From positions 1 to 64,000 of IMG/VR virus record IMGVR_UViG_3300022822_000014: a stretch of DNA of 64,000 nucleotides; one strand, written 5' to 3'. This stretch comes from a virus. Below, piece by piece: positions 47,482 to 56,288 of this stretch (the stretch's first letter is position 1; the number at the start of each line of letters is the position of its first letter). Made by a program: the position numbers and the translations under genes. The notes below the pieces were generated by a model. It saw nothing but the letters and a program-made list of their open reading frames with translations. It made no database searches and was not told the DNA's origin.

Positions 47482-49845
47482 ATGCAGATAGAAAAAAAAT
47501 ACTACACCGTCCAAGATGAAGAGACCTTAAGACTCTTATTCCAACATATTAAAAACTCAGATGTAATTGCAGTCGATACGGAAACTACAGGACTAAACCC
47601 TAGAAAAGATAAAATTATAGGATGGTCAGTGTCCGGTGAAGAAGGGGTTGGATTTTACTTACCAACCTTAGTTTGGGATTACCACAGAGAAGAACTTATA
47701 TTACAGTCTATAGAAGGTCAATCCACTGAAGTAATCTCTAAAAATTTAATAAAGATGCTTAAAGGAAAAAAACTTGTATTTCACAATGCTTCCTTTGACG
47801 TACAGTTTATAAAAAATTATTTTGGAGTAGACCTTATAGAAGATATTTGGGTTGATACTGGTTTACTAGTTCATACAGTTTACGAAGAAGGAGCTTTTGG
47901 CTTTGGAAATCCATTTGGATTAAAATCTATAGCGATAATGAACCAGGAAGCTTTAGGTTTAAACGTTCAAGAAGCCGCCAATCAGGAGCAACTTGAATTA
48001 AAAGACTCAATTAAAAAGAATGGAGGTTCGGTTACAAAAGAAAGTTACGAAATCTTTAAAGCAGACCTTAGTATTCTTAGTAAATATGCTAGTGCGGATA
48101 CGGATTTAACATTGCGTATATGTAACCTGTATTTAGGGAAGCTTAAAGAGGAAGGCTTAGAGAAATTCTTTTTCGAAGATGAAGTTATGCCAATCTACCG
48201 GGAAGTAACAGTCCCAATGGAAGCATATGGTGTGGACTTAGATGTTGATTTAATTAATAAGATTTACGATGAAATTTTAATAGATCAAGTAGAGAATAAA
48301 GAAATTGTGATGAAATCTCTACTAGATATTCCTGCAGTAAAAAGATGGGTAGTAGATACTGCAGCAGATAACTACCCTGTTTCTCATAAAGGTAATTGGG
48401 CACAGAGTTTAGTCGAGAGGTATTCCTTACCCCTTTCAAAGTCTGAGAAGACAGGAAAGTATTCTTTAACACAGAAGAATATCGAAGCATTTGAACCTAC
48501 CAATGAAAAAGAAGAGAAAGTAAAGCAATTTCTATTAACCGGAGACGAGTCCTTTATAGACGAGTTAGAAAGACACAGAATTTCCATGGCATTATGGAAA
48601 GAAAGTAACGACGGAGAGTATTTAAATATTCAGTCGAAAAAACATCTGGGCGAGATCGTTTTCGGTTATATGGGAATTGAACCTAAAGTAAAAGGAGCTA
48701 ATACTAAATCCGGTAGAGATAAATTCGATATGGATATGGTAAAGGAGCTTGCCAAAGAACATCCATGGGCAGAAAATCTACGTGTTTATAATAAATTATT
48801 AAAGATTAAATCTACCTATGTAGACAGATTTAGAGATAGACAAGAAGATGGAAAATATTACTTTTACTTTAAGCAGAACGGTACAGTCTCTGGACGATAT
48901 GGCTCAGATGCTCAGCAATTACCTAAACCGTTAGAACCCGGTGATGATGCACCAATCATACTGAAATATGTGAACATAGTTAGAAAGTTCATGATTGCCG
49001 GAAAAGATAGAAAGGTAATTGATTCAGATTACGAATCATTAGAACCACATTGTTTTGCTTCAATAACAGGAGATGTAGCTCTTCAAGAGATCTTCAATAA
49101 AGGATGGGATTTCTACTCTACAGTTGCTATTAAGACGGAAAGGTTAGACGAAGATAGAGCTAGATTTCCCAACGGAGTATCAGCAGATAAAAAGGCAGAT
49201 AATTACCTTAAGAAATTAGATCCAAACGCCCGTAATAAAGCAAAAGCCTACTCACTAGGAATTGCTTACGGAATGGAAGCATATGCTCTTAAGATGACTT
49301 TAGATATAGATCAAAAAACAGCTGAGAAATTAGTACAGGGGTATCTAGATGGTTTTCCACAGCTTAAACAATGGAGAGAAGATTCAAGATTGCAAGTAAA
49401 AGCTCATGGGTACATTAAAAATTACTTAGGACGAGTTAGACACTTACCCAAAGTACAAAAAACCTATATTAAGTTCCAGGATAGAATACTAGATTGGAGA
49501 TTTAGAAAAGAATTAGAATCAAGATACGGAAAAGTAGTTGTTTTACAGGCTTATAGGGATTATCGAAATGGGCTTAACAACTGTCTAAACTTCCAACTCC
49601 AATCATTAGCAGCAGCTGTTGTAAACCGAGCAGCATTAGTAATTAACCGTAAAGCCAGAGAGTTAGGAATAGATGCTCAGGTGCAAGCACAGGTTCATGA
49701 TCAACTTATTATAAATGTTCATGAAAAAGATGCAGAAATGTTCGCACCTTATGTACAGGAGATTATGATAAACACAACCATACTTCCTGGGGTAACATTA
49801 AAAGCTCCACCTGAGATAGCAAACAATTGGGCAGAAGGCCACTGA
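47482..49845 (+). CDS. polA: DNA polymerase, family A, with 3'-5' exonuclease
   Basis: 787 residues. N-terminal 3'-5' exonuclease: VIAVDTETTGLNPRKDKI (Exo I, about 30), LVFHNASFDVQFIKNYFG (Exo II, about 95) and LSKYASADTDLTLRICN (Exo III, about 195). Polymerase: motif A IDSDYESLEPHCFASITGD (about 512), motif B RNKAKAYSLGIAYGMEAYAL (about 584), motif C AQVHDQLIINV (about 737, Gln where most have Glu). This is the likely replicative polymerase; there is no 5' nuclease domain, which is supplied by the gene at 9983. Confidence 0.9.
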   Translation: MQIEKKYYTVQDEETLRLLFQHIKNSDVIAVDTETTGLNPRKDKIIGWSVSGEEGVGFYLPTLVWDYHREELILQSIEGQSTEVISKNLIKMLKGKKLVFHNASFDVQFIKNYFGVDLIEDIWVDTGLLVHTVYEEGAFGFGNPFGLKSIAIMNQEALGLNVQEAANQEQLELKDSIKKNGGSVTKESYEIFKADLSILSKYASADTDLTLRICNLYLGKLKEEGLEKFFFEDEVMPIYREVTVPMEAYGVDLDVDLINKIYDEILIDQVENKEIVMKSLLDIPAVKRWVVDTAADNYPVSHKGNWAQSLVERYSLPLSKSEKTGKYSLTQKNIEAFEPTNEKEEKVKQFLLTGDESFIDELERHRISMALWKESNDGEYLNIQSKKHLGEIVFGYMGIEPKVKGANTKSGRDKFDMDMVKELAKEHPWAENLRVYNKLLKIKSTYVDRFRDRQEDGKYYFYFKQNGTVSGRYGSDAQQLPKPLEPGDDAPIILKYVNIVRKFMIAGKDRKVIDSDYESLEPHCFASITGDVALQEIFNKGWDFYSTVAIKTERLDEDRARFPNGVSADKKADNYLKKLDPNARNKAKAYSLGIAYGMEAYALKMTLDIDQKTAEKLVQGYLDGFPQLKQWREDSRLQVKAHGYIKNYLGRVRHLPKVQKTYIKFQDRILDWRFRKELESRYGKVVVLQAYRDYRNGLNNCLNFQLQSLAAAVVNRAALVINRKARELGIDAQVQAQVHDQLIINVHEKDAEMFAPYVQEIMINTTILPGVTLKAPPEIANNWAEGH

Positions 49846-49896
49846 TAAAATATAAAAGAGTTTGTTTATTGAAATAAATTTCATATATTATTTCTA

Positions 49897-50082
49897 ATGA
49901 ATCAGATTATAGAAATACACGGAAATCTTTACACAGTAATAAGAACTATTAAAGAGAGTCAGGTAAATGAAAATATCGACGGATTAAAAGCTTGGGTTGA
50001 GTATTTACATTGTGATAGATCATTTAAAAACAACGGACAATATTATATTGTTAAAGACATAACAGATATAGAATTTGAATAA
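49897..50082 (+). CDS. Hypothetical protein, 61 aa
   Basis: MNQIIEIHGNLYTVIRTIK then ENIDGLKAWVEYLHCDRSF: mostly beta, with a TTTCATATATTA box 15 bases upstream (near 49880). It ends 2 bases before groES. Unknown function. Confidence 0.45.
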   Translation: MNQIIEIHGNLYTVIRTIKESQVNENIDGLKAWVEYLHCDRSFKNNGQYYIVKDITDIEFE

Positions 50083-50084
50083 TT

Positions 50085-50393
50085 ATGAGTAAAAAGTTAC
50101 AACCAACAAATGACCGTATCCTTCTAAAACCGATTGACGAAGGAGAACAGATGTACGGTAATATCGTAATCCCGGATATGGGGAAGGAAAAACCTGAAAT
50201 GGGCGAAGTACTAGCAGTAGGACCTGGAAGACAGTCCGAGTTAGATCCTTCAAAACTCATTACAGTTAGGTCCTGTAAAGTAGGAGATATCGTACTTGTT
50301 CCCAAATTAGGAACTTTACGAATTGACTTCGAAGGACAGGAGTATTATATCGCACAAGATCGTGAAATTTTAGCAGTTATAAAAGAAGCATAA
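50085..50393 (+). CDS. groES: GroES-like co-chaperonin
   Basis: 102 residues: LQPTNDRILLKPIDEGEQM, then GNIVIPDMGKEKPEMGEVL (the mobile-loop region), AVGPGRQSELDP and KVGDIVLVPKLGTLRIDFE with the C-terminal IAQDREILAVI. The I-V-I-P mobile loop needed for GroEL contact is present. It precedes groEL by one base, the same order as in bacterial operons. Confidence 0.92.
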   Translation: MSKKLQPTNDRILLKPIDEGEQMYGNIVIPDMGKEKPEMGEVLAVGPGRQSELDPSKLITVRSCKVGDIVLVPKLGTLRIDFEGQEYYIAQDREILAVIKEA

Positions 50394-50394
50394 T

Positions 50395-52035
50395 ATGAGT
50401 AAGAATATAACATTTTCAAAAGAAGCAAGGAATAAACTTGCAGCCGGAGTAGATAAATTAGCAAATGCAGTAACATCTACATTAGGACCTTCAGGTCGAA
50501 ACGTTATTATAGAACAAGACAACGGCTTGCCGGTATCTACTAAAGATGGTGTGACTGTAGCAAAGTCCATTACATTAAAAGACAAGGTAGAAAATTTAGG
50601 AGCACAGATTGTGAAACAAGCAGCAATTAAAACAGGAGAACAGGCCGGAGATGGTACTACTACCTCCACCCTACTAGCTCAATCAATTCTATCAGAAGGA
50701 TTAGACCGAATCAAACTAGGATCTAACTCAGTAGAAATTAAAAGAGGAATTGATAAAGCAGTAAAAGAAGTTGTAGAGTTTCTTGAAGGAGAATCTAAAG
50801 AGATCACGGACGAAGAACAGTTAAAACAGGTCGCTACTATATCAGCAAACAACGACACTGAAGTTGGTGAGCTAATTGCAACAGCAATGGATAAAGTAGG
50901 ACGTGATGGTGTTATCACAATCGAAGAATCAAAAACAGGAGAAACGTATTTAGAAACGGTTGAGGGTGTTCAATTCAACAGGGGTTATAAGTCTCCGTAC
51001 TTTGTTACAGATAATAGCACTATGACAGCTGTTCTTCAAGATCCGTTGATACTAATCACAGATAAACGACTAAATCAAATCAAAGAGTTACTACCTGTCT
51101 TAGAAGGCGTTTCACAACAAACTAAGTCTCTTCTTATTATTGCAGAAGATATAGACGGAGAGGCACTCTCTACCCTAGTAGTAAACAAGATGAGAGGTAT
51201 TCTTAATTGTGCTGTAGTAAAAGCTCCTGAATTTGGGGATAGAAGAAAAGCAATGTTAGAAGATATCGCCACCCTTACAGGAGGAAAAGTAATATCAACT
51301 GAAAAAGGAATGAGACTGGATAAATTTCAACCAGACTGGTTAGGTAAAGCAGGCAAGATCACTATTACAAAAGATACGACTACAATCATCGATGCAAAAG
51401 GAGACGAAGAAGCAATCAATATAAGAGTAGAAGAAATTAAAACTCAAATTGATGAAACAACATCTCCTTATGAGAAAGAGAAATTACAGGAGAGATTATC
51501 TACCTTTATTGGAGGTGTCGCAATTGTACATGTAGGAGGACATACTGAGGTAGAGATGAAAGAGAAAAAAGATAGAGTAGATGACGCTTTACACGCAACC
51601 AAAGCAGCTTTAGAAGAAGGTATTGTGCCCGGTGGAGGAATTGCATTATTAAATGCTTCTAAGATGTTAGTATCAAAACTTGAAGATGTAGAAGGTGATG
51701 AAGCAGTGGGCTATGAGATTATAGTAAGCGCTATCGAAAGACCGTTCTATAAGATATTAGAAAATGCAGGATACGATCATGATAGGATTGGGGATATTGA
51801 AGAAGCAATTATAGAGAAAAACGACTTCTGGCAAGGGTATAATCCCAGAACAGTAACACTAGTAGATATGTTTAACAGTGGAATTATCGATCCAGCTAAA
51901 GTAACTAGACTAGCATTAGAAAATGCAGCATCTGTTGCAGGAACGTTATTAATAACTGAGGCAGTAGTCTCAAACGGAAAAGAGAAAAAAAACAATGATA
52001 TGGGAGGGATAGATCCTAACATGCTATTAGGTTAA
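50395..52035 (+). CDS. groEL: GroEL-like chaperonin
   Basis: 546 residues, full length. ATP-binding [15 protein letters not shown] (about 86), equatorial [14 protein letters not shown] (about 26-40), apical domain with [14 protein letters not shown] (about 183), and [12 protein letters not shown] plus [18 protein letters not shown]. The C-terminus [13 protein letters not shown] replaces the GGM repeat of cellular GroEL. It forms the folding chamber with the phage GroES. Sequence is not obviously a recent copy of a host gene: several positions differ from typical Bacteroidota GroEL, which is my impression only. Confidence 0.92.
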   Translation: MSKNITFSKEARNKLAAGVDKLANAVTSTLGPSGRNVIIEQDNGLPVSTKDGVTVAKSITLKDKVENLGAQIVKQAAIKTGEQAGDGTTTSTLLAQSILSEGLDRIKLGSNSVEIKRGIDKAVKEVVEFLEGESKEITDEEQLKQVATISANNDTEVGELIATAMDKVGRDGVITIEESKTGETYLETVEGVQFNRGYKSPYFVTDNSTMTAVLQDPLILITDKRLNQIKELLPVLEGVSQQTKSLLIIAEDIDGEALSTLVVNKMRGILNCAVVKAPEFGDRRKAMLEDIATLTGGKVISTEKGMRLDKFQPDWLGKAGKITITKDTTTIIDAKGDEEAINIRVEEIKTQIDETTSPYEKEKLQERLSTFIGGVAIVHVGGHTEVEMKEKKDRVDDALHATKAALEEGIVPGGGIALLNASKMLVSKLEDVEGDEAVGYEIIVSAIERPFYKILENAGYDHDRIGDIEEAIIEKNDFWQGYNPRTVTLVDMFNSGIIDPAKVTRLALENAASVAGTLLITEAVVSNGKEKKNNDMGGIDPNMLLG

Positions 52036-52056
52036 TTAAATTTTAAAACAAAGATT

Positions 52057-52224
52057 ATGAACAAAAATGAATTATTTGAAGCGATTGAAACAAACTTTAA
52101 TGTTTTATCAGAAAACAACAGTTTAACTACAAAAGCATCCCAGCAGAGAGCTAGGAAAGCAGCGGGTGAATTAAAGAAACTTATTACTGCATACAGAAAA
52201 GCATCAGTAGAAGAAAGCAAGTAG
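52057..52224 (+). CDS. Histone H1-like DNA-binding protein, 55 aa
   Basis: MNKNELFEAIETNFNVLSE, then SQQRARKAAGELKKLITAYRK: a helix with the A-x-R-A-R-K-A-x-x-E-L-x-K-L pattern of the small Hc1-like proteins abundant in Bacteroidota. Could coat phage or host DNA. Ends just before a good terminator. Confidence 0.65.
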   Translation: MNKNELFEAIETNFNVLSENNSLTTKASQQRARKAAGELKKLITAYRKASVEESK

Positions 52225-52286
52225 TACGATGGGCGGGGGGAGGTCATTTTTCTCCTCCACCGAAGGTGCCACGCGCGAATTTAAAC

Positions 52287-52316
52287 AACCCTTCCCTCAA
52301 CCGGAGGGGTTTTTTA
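52287..52316 (+). terminator. Rho-independent terminator after groEL operon
   Basis: AACCCTTCC/GGAGGGGTT stem (9 bp, one G-T) with loop CTCAACC and T-run. Confidence 0.8.
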
Positions 52317-52345
52317 TTGCCATATCTTGCCTCTTTGGTAAATAT

Positions 52346-52357
52346 TTCGTATATTTA
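52346..52357 (+). promoter_or_regulatory. Promoter box TTCGTATATTTA
   Basis: Exact consensus after the terminator; an ATG is only 8 bases downstream. Confidence 0.5.
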
Positions 52358-52364
52358 TTAATAT

Positions 52365-52481
52365 ATGACAGACTTTATTTATTTTGAAGAATCGTGGAAT
52401 GAAGATAGGAAAGGAACAATACTCGATGGGGGAATTAGCTCAACTTTCGAGACGGAGGATGGTACAGAAACATCACGGTGA
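52365..52481 (+). CDS. Possible small ORF, 38 aa
   Basis: MTDFIYFEESWNEDRKGTI... ends TETSR. The ATG is so close to the promoter box that the mRNA would be leaderless. Weak support; acidic peptide. Confidence 0.3.
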   Translation: MTDFIYFEESWNEDRKGTILDGGISSTFETEDGTETSR

Positions 52482-52525
52482 TGATAATGTATATAGGAGA
52501 AAACTAAAACATAAAGATAAAAGTT

Positions 52526-52756
52526 ATGAGTGATTCAATCAAAAAGTGGCATGAAATGCAGGAGGATAAATCTTTAAAGATATTCGAGTCTCCTGATAGA
52601 GGTGAAACAGTAACCGAACGTCCTTTTGGAGGAGATACTTCCCAAAGGAAAGTTATACTAAGCCAAGGAGTTAAAAAACTAGCATACAGTATACTAATAG
52701 AATACCCAGAAGCAGCCATACAAGAAGCAGCCAGGATACTAAAAAGTGGAGAATAA
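52526..52756 (+). CDS. Hypothetical protein, 76 aa
   Basis: MSDSIKKWHEMQEDKSLKI preceded by AAAGTTATG. Contains FESPDRGETVTERPFGGDTS and a helical C-terminus; no motif recognised. Overlaps the next gene by 11 bases. Confidence 0.5.
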   Translation: MSDSIKKWHEMQEDKSLKIFESPDRGETVTERPFGGDTSQRKVILSQGVKKLAYSILIEYPEAAIQEAARILKSGE

Positions 52757-53183
52757 AAGCTGGTACACCCTTATTAATCAGCAAAGCTATACTCCTATCC
52801 AGGGAATGGTTTGGATACAACCTCATACATTTTGTTCGTTAGAAAATACTATTCAAACTAGTATTAATGGCTTTAATGGTAACGTATACTGGACAGAGAT
52901 GTGGGATCTCGATATTGCTAGAGAGAGACTAGAAAGAGGCCATGATTTATTTATAGGAGTAGATCAAGATGGACCACTCGCCCATGTTTGGTTTGAAAAA
53001 AATTACCTTTACAACTTATTTGTTAATCCTAGAAGACCTGATGGATACGGAGAAAAGTTTATTAAAGGGTGTTTAAACTATATTAACTTTCCTACTATTA
53101 CTCTATGTACAGATGACTGGAATATTAAAGCCCAAAAACTATTTGAAAAAGTTGGCTTTATAAAAGATATTTCGTATATTTAA
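52746..53183 (+). CDS. GNAT-family acetyltransferase
   Basis: 145 residues from GTG 52746, overlapping the preceding stop. HVWFEKNYLYNLFVNPRRPD (strand 4 and acetyl-CoA entry), GYGEKFIKGCLNYI (loop with G-x-G in place of Q/R-x-x-G-x-G/A) and LCTDDWNIKAQKLFEKVGFI (the conserved C-terminal N-x-x-A-x-x-x-Y/F-x-x-x-G-F) fit GNAT enzymes. Substrate unknown; could acetylate an amine on a protein or sugar. Confidence 0.65.
   Translation: MENKSWYTLINQQSYTPIQGMVWIQPHTFCSLENTIQTSINGFNGNVYWTEMWDLDIARERLERGHDLFIGVDQDGPLAHVWFEKNYLYNLFVNPRRPDGYGEKFIKGCLNYINFPTITLCTDDWNIKAQKLFEKVGFIKDISYI
53171..53182 (+). promoter_or_regulatory. Promoter box TTCGTATATTTA inside a coding end
   Basis: Exact consensus; its bases also encode the last residues of the GNAT gene. 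The next gene starts 4 bases later. Confidence 0.4.
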
Positions 53184-53185
53184 GT

Positions 53186-53692
53186 ATGATTAGTACGCTA
53201 CCTTATACCCCGATTCACTCTATGGAATGGTTAGAGAGTTTCTTTAAGAAGAATTATTATAAGATGCCCTATAGTAGATTTACGTGGTGGAGATCTTATA
53301 CTACTAAGACTAAACCTCTTACTGGTAGATATCCTTTAAGAGACAGAATACTTAATGGTGACTTTGACTATAGTTCATATAGGTATGAAGCTGAAGTAGT
53401 AGAACATAGGATTAATGAGAAGTTTAGACTTCTTAGAAACGACCCAGGTAGGTACGTAGAAGAAACTTCCCTAGATATATCCAGACGTAAGAGACTTATG
53501 GAGGATTACGGTAAAGATGAGACTACTAAATTAGGGGAACTCAAAAATGCGTTTCTTACTACTTTTAAGTTAGATAAGGACCAATACGAATGTGAACTAA
53601 TGAATACCGAGTTAGAATTAATTGACTTATACTTTTTTATAGAAGAAAAATACGGGATATATTGGAAACCCGCTAAGATTCCGATTAATTAA
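53186..53692 (+). CDS. Hypothetical protein, 168 aa
   Basis: MISTLPYTPIHSMEWLESF, then TWWRSYTTKTKPLTGRYPL and a long charged helical C-terminal half (AEVVEHRINEKFRLLRND). Short basic motifs, no known domain. A late-type box follows at 53694. Confidence 0.45.
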   Translation: MISTLPYTPIHSMEWLESFFKKNYYKMPYSRFTWWRSYTTKTKPLTGRYPLRDRILNGDFDYSSYRYEAEVVEHRINEKFRLLRNDPGRYVEETSLDISRRKRLMEDYGKDETTKLGELKNAFLTTFKLDKDQYECELMNTELELIDLYFFIEEKYGIYWKPAKIPIN

Positions 53693-53693
53693 T

Positions 53694-53702
53694 CTATTTA
53701 TA
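53694..53702 (+). promoter_or_regulatory. Late-type promoter motif CTATTTATA
   Basis: Twenty-two bases before the ATG at 53724. Confidence 0.45.
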
Positions 53703-53723
53703 TTAAATTAAACAAACAAAGAC

Positions 53724-54047
53724 ATGAAATTTATTTTTATCTTATTAGCGGTTCTGTTAGTAGCAGCCGTAACCGGGGCAATTCTTACAAAAAAAGGAAT
53801 TTTAAAAGACACTGACTCTGATGGAATACCTGATGTAGTAGAAGACGTTGTAGATGACGTAAAAGAAAAGTATGACGATATTAAAGAAGAGGTAAAAGAC
53901 CTGCCCAAAAAACTTACCCGTAAAAAACCAGGTAGATCTAAAAAAGAAACAGCTAAAGGAACCACCACAGGAGGCGGACCTAGTAATTCCTTACAGACAA
54001 GTGCTAACGGAGACCATTACAGAAAAAACCGTAAAGCGCAGCAGTAA
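53724..54047 (+). CDS. Membrane-anchored acidic protein, 107 aa
   Basis: N-terminal segment MKFIFILLAVLLVAAVTGA is a signal anchor; LKDTDSDGIPDVVEDVVDDV contains a D-x-D-x-D-G-x-x-D loop of the kind that binds calcium (thrombospondin type 3-like); the C-terminus is basic (KKLTRKKPGRSKKETA). May act in lysis or envelope interaction. Inferred. Confidence 0.5.
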   Translation: MKFIFILLAVLLVAAVTGAILTKKGILKDTDSDGIPDVVEDVVDDVKEKYDDIKEEVKDLPKKLTRKKPGRSKKETAKGTTTGGGPSNSLQTSANGDHYRKNRKAQQ

Positions 54048-54048
54048 T

Positions 54049-54279
54049 ATGCAAGTACAACAACCACAGGTCGACATTACACAGACCTCAGGAGTTACAT
54101 GTGATGATTGTGGGGGAGTATACTTTGATCAATCACTTATATTAAGAAAAGTATCAGGGCTTATTTCCGGAACCGGGAAACCATCCTACATTCCAATCCC
54201 AATATTTGCTTGCAAAAAATGCGGAACAGTGAATGAAGAGTTTCTTCCTCGGGAAATTAAAAACCTAGATAAAGAATAG
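54049..54279 (+). CDS. Zinc-ribbon protein, 76 aa
   Basis: Start chosen at ATG 54049, just after the upstream stop, rather than the in-frame ATG-less opening at 54001. GVTCDDCGGVYFDQS and IFACKKCGTVNEEF give two C-x-x-C pairs, a treble-clef zinc ribbon. Function unknown; such proteins often pair with virion genes. Confidence 0.6.
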   Translation: MQVQQPQVDITQTSGVTCDDCGGVYFDQSLILRKVSGLISGTGKPSYIPIPIFACKKCGTVNEEFLPREIKNLDKE

Positions 54280-54316
54280 GAGACGTTACTTAGAAATAAG
54301 AAACGTTGTAGGTAGC

Positions 54317-54345
54317 AAAGGGAGGTGTAGGAGCCTCCTTTTGTA
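54317..54345 (+). terminator. Terminator after zinc-ribbon gene
   Basis: AAAGGGAGG region pairs with CCTCCTTTT around a short loop, followed by T. Confidence 0.6.
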
Positions 54346-54399
54346 TATACGGAAAATAAAAACTATTTAAAAATGTCGTCATGTTAAAATAAAAGGGTA

Positions 54400-54456
54400 A
54401 TGAAATATGTATTATTTTATGTCTCTATGATAATTACCTACTCAATTATAGGCTAA
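54400..54456 (+). CDS. Possible 18-residue hydrophobic peptide
   Basis: MKYVLFYVSMIITYSIIG and stop; weakly supported, in the gap before the lysis genes. Confidence 0.2.
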   Translation: MKYVLFYVSMIITYSIIG

Positions 54457-54533
54457 ACATTAGAGAAAGTTAAGAAAGAACATTATGTCTAATGAAAGAA
54501 TACACTGCAGATAAGTATCTTTGCTATTTATAA

Positions 54534-54542
54534 TAAAGTATT
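54534..54542 (+). promoter_or_regulatory. Late-type promoter motif CTATTTATA, lysis genes
   Basis: Twenty-two bases before the holin ATG at 54564. Confidence 0.45.
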
Positions 54543-54563
54543 GTTTCACTAAAATTGTTATTT

Positions 54564-54818
54564 ATGTTTAATAAAATAAAACAAAATTGGATGGCTTTTA
54601 AAGACATATTTAAAGATAGTAATGACCTTAACGAAAAGAACATAGTAGGCTTTGCTTCTTTCGCAGTAATGGTAATATTTGCAACAGCAGATATAATATC
54701 AGGATTATTTGGAAAAGATTTAGTAATTAACGAATTGATATACAATTCATTCGTAATTATTACCTTAGGGTCTTTTGGGATTGCTGAAGCAGGAAAGATA
54801 TTTGGCAAAAAAGAATAA
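54564..54818 (+). CDS. Holin
   Basis: 84 residues from ATG 54564; a TTG at 54555 is three codons upstream in frame. Two membrane segments: IVGFASFAVMVIFATADII (about 30-50) and IYNSFVIITLGSFGIAEAG (about 59-79), separated by a short loop, with charged ends. Position directly before the endolysin gene supports a holin that controls lysis timing. Confidence 0.75.
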   Translation: MFNKIKQNWMAFKDIFKDSNDLNEKNIVGFASFAVMVIFATADIISGLFGKDLVINELIYNSFVIITLGSFGIAEAGKIFGKKE

Positions 54819-54857
54819 AGTATGTCCGAAGAATATACAAAACCTTAAAATTAGTTT

Positions 54858-55475
54858 ATGAGTTTAAAAAATTTACAGAGTAAGATTGGAACAACTGCAG
54901 ACGGAATATTTGGACCAGGTACAATGAATAAAGCTATGGAGTTTTACAAATTAACTCCGCTAAGAGCAGCTCACTTCTTTGCTCAAACAGCACACGAAAC
55001 CGGAAACTTTAAATTATTCTCAGAGAATTTAAATTATGGAGCATCCGGACTCTTAGGTATATTTAAAAAATACTTTATAAATGAAGACCTAGCAACACAT
55101 TATGCTAGAAAACCAGAGATGATTGCTAATAGAGTTTATGCATCTCGTATGTCTAATGGAGATGAGGCCTCAGGTGATGGTTGGAAATTTAGAGGTAGAG
55201 GAGCATTACAATTAACAGGTAAGGCGAACTACCAAGCTTTCTCTAATTATTTAGGCAAACCAGAAATTATGACTAACCCTGATTTAGTTGCAACTGAATT
55301 TTCATTCGAATCAGCTATGTTCTTTTTTGATAAGAATAAACTTTGGTCTATTTGTGATAGGGGAATAAATGATGCTTCTATTTTAAAATTAACTAAGCGT
55401 ATCAACGGAGGTACAAATGGTTTAGAAGATAGAAATGTAAAAACTAAAAAATATTACGAATTTGTAAAAAAATAA
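54858..55475 (+). CDS. Endolysin, GH19 chitinase-like with N-terminal peptidoglycan-binding element
   Basis: 205 residues. MSLKNLQSKIGTTADGIFGPGT is a PG_binding_1-like N-terminus; RAAHFFAQTAHETGNFKLF (about 36-54) contains the catalytic Glu of GH19 enzymes, and GWKFRGRGALQLTGKANYQAF (about 110-130) the substrate-groove motif. It cuts the glycan strands at lysis. No signal peptide, so it needs the holin upstream. Follows the holin by 39 bases. Confidence 0.85.
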   Translation: MSLKNLQSKIGTTADGIFGPGTMNKAMEFYKLTPLRAAHFFAQTAHETGNFKLFSENLNYGASGLLGIFKKYFINEDLATHYARKPEMIANRVYASRMSNGDEASGDGWKFRGRGALQLTGKANYQAFSNYLGKPEIMTNPDLVATEFSFESAMFFFDKNKLWSICDRGINDASILKLTKRINGGTNGLEDRNVKTKKYYEFVKK

Positions 55476-55477
55476 AA

Positions 55478-55573
55478 ATGGAAAATTCTACTATAATATT
55501 AGTACAGGGGTTAATAGGAAGTTTATCAATATTAGTATTTTGTTACTTATGGGTAACCTTTAAAAGGGAGTAG
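55478..55573 (+). CDS. 31-residue membrane peptide after endolysin
   Basis: MENSTIILVQGLIGSLSILVFCYLWV then KRE: one membrane span, cytoplasmic basic end. Its start is 2 bases after the endolysin stop. Could be a second holin subunit or antiholin. Confidence 0.5.
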   Translation: MENSTIILVQGLIGSLSILVFCYLWVTFKRE

Positions 55574-55628
55574 TTGTATGTTAGAAAAATATTTCTTATT
55601 TTAACTATATAACTTTATTCAAAAATAT

Positions 55629-56264
55629 ATGTTAAATTCAAAGTTTGATAGTAAAACAATAATACTACTACTACTGTGTATATTTCTTTTAATTAGAAAT
55701 TGCTCTAATAAAGGAAATAATGTAGGTGAAAAAGTAAATATTAATGGTAAAAAGTACGAATTAGTAAAAAAAGAAACAGATACGGTAATTAAAATCGTAA
55801 AAGAAACCACAATCGTATATAAACCAAAGTTGATAACAAGAGTTGAAAAGGAAATTATAAAAGTACCCGCAGATGTAGACACTCTTGCAATACTTAAAGA
55901 TTTTTACACTAAATATCAATATAGAGATACCGTTCTTGTAAGTTCCTACGGAAAAGGGATTATATCAGACATAATTACTCAAAATCAAATTGTAGGTAGA
56001 CAAATAGAATGGGATTTGAATATTCCTTCCGTAAAAGAAACAATTACAGTAAAAGAAAGTCCTAAAACTCAAGTATACTATGGATTTAATCTAGGACTAA
56101 ATAAAACAGATGTATTCAATAATGCTAGTGGTGGGCTTATTCTAAAGACCAAAAAAGATTACCTCTACCAGTTAAATCTTGGATTTCAACCAGCTCCAGA
56201 CTCAAAAATTAACCCTTACCTTGGAGTTGGAATGTACTGGAAAATTAACCTTAATAAGAAATAG
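55629..56264 (+). CDS. Membrane-anchored periplasmic protein, possible spanin
   Basis: 211 residues. TM near residues 10-24 (IILLLLCIFLLIRNC) then a charged, periplasmic helix-rich stretch (KKETDTVIKIVKETTIVYKP) and, from about residue 145, a segment of alternating aromatic strands (TQVYYGFNLGLNKTDVF, YLYQLNLGFQPAPDSK) ending YLGVGMYWKI, which looks like an outer-membrane-type beta sheet. Position after lysis genes fits a spanin that joins inner and outer membranes. Inferred, as no lipobox is present. Confidence 0.5.
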   Translation: MLNSKFDSKTIILLLLCIFLLIRNCSNKGNNVGEKVNINGKKYELVKKETDTVIKIVKETTIVYKPKLITRVEKEIIKVPADVDTLAILKDFYTKYQYRDTVLVSSYGKGIISDIITQNQIVGRQIEWDLNIPSVKETITVKESPKTQVYYGFNLGLNKTDVFNNASGGLILKTKKDYLYQLNLGFQPAPDSKINPYLGVGMYWKINLNKK

Positions 56265-56288
56265 ATTAAGCTCATTCCTTTTATAATA

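Noticed and set aside
826-54542. T4 late promoters (TATAAATA)
   Set aside because: The motif here is TATTTATA in the direction of the genes, which is the reverse complement; treated as a separate promoter class.
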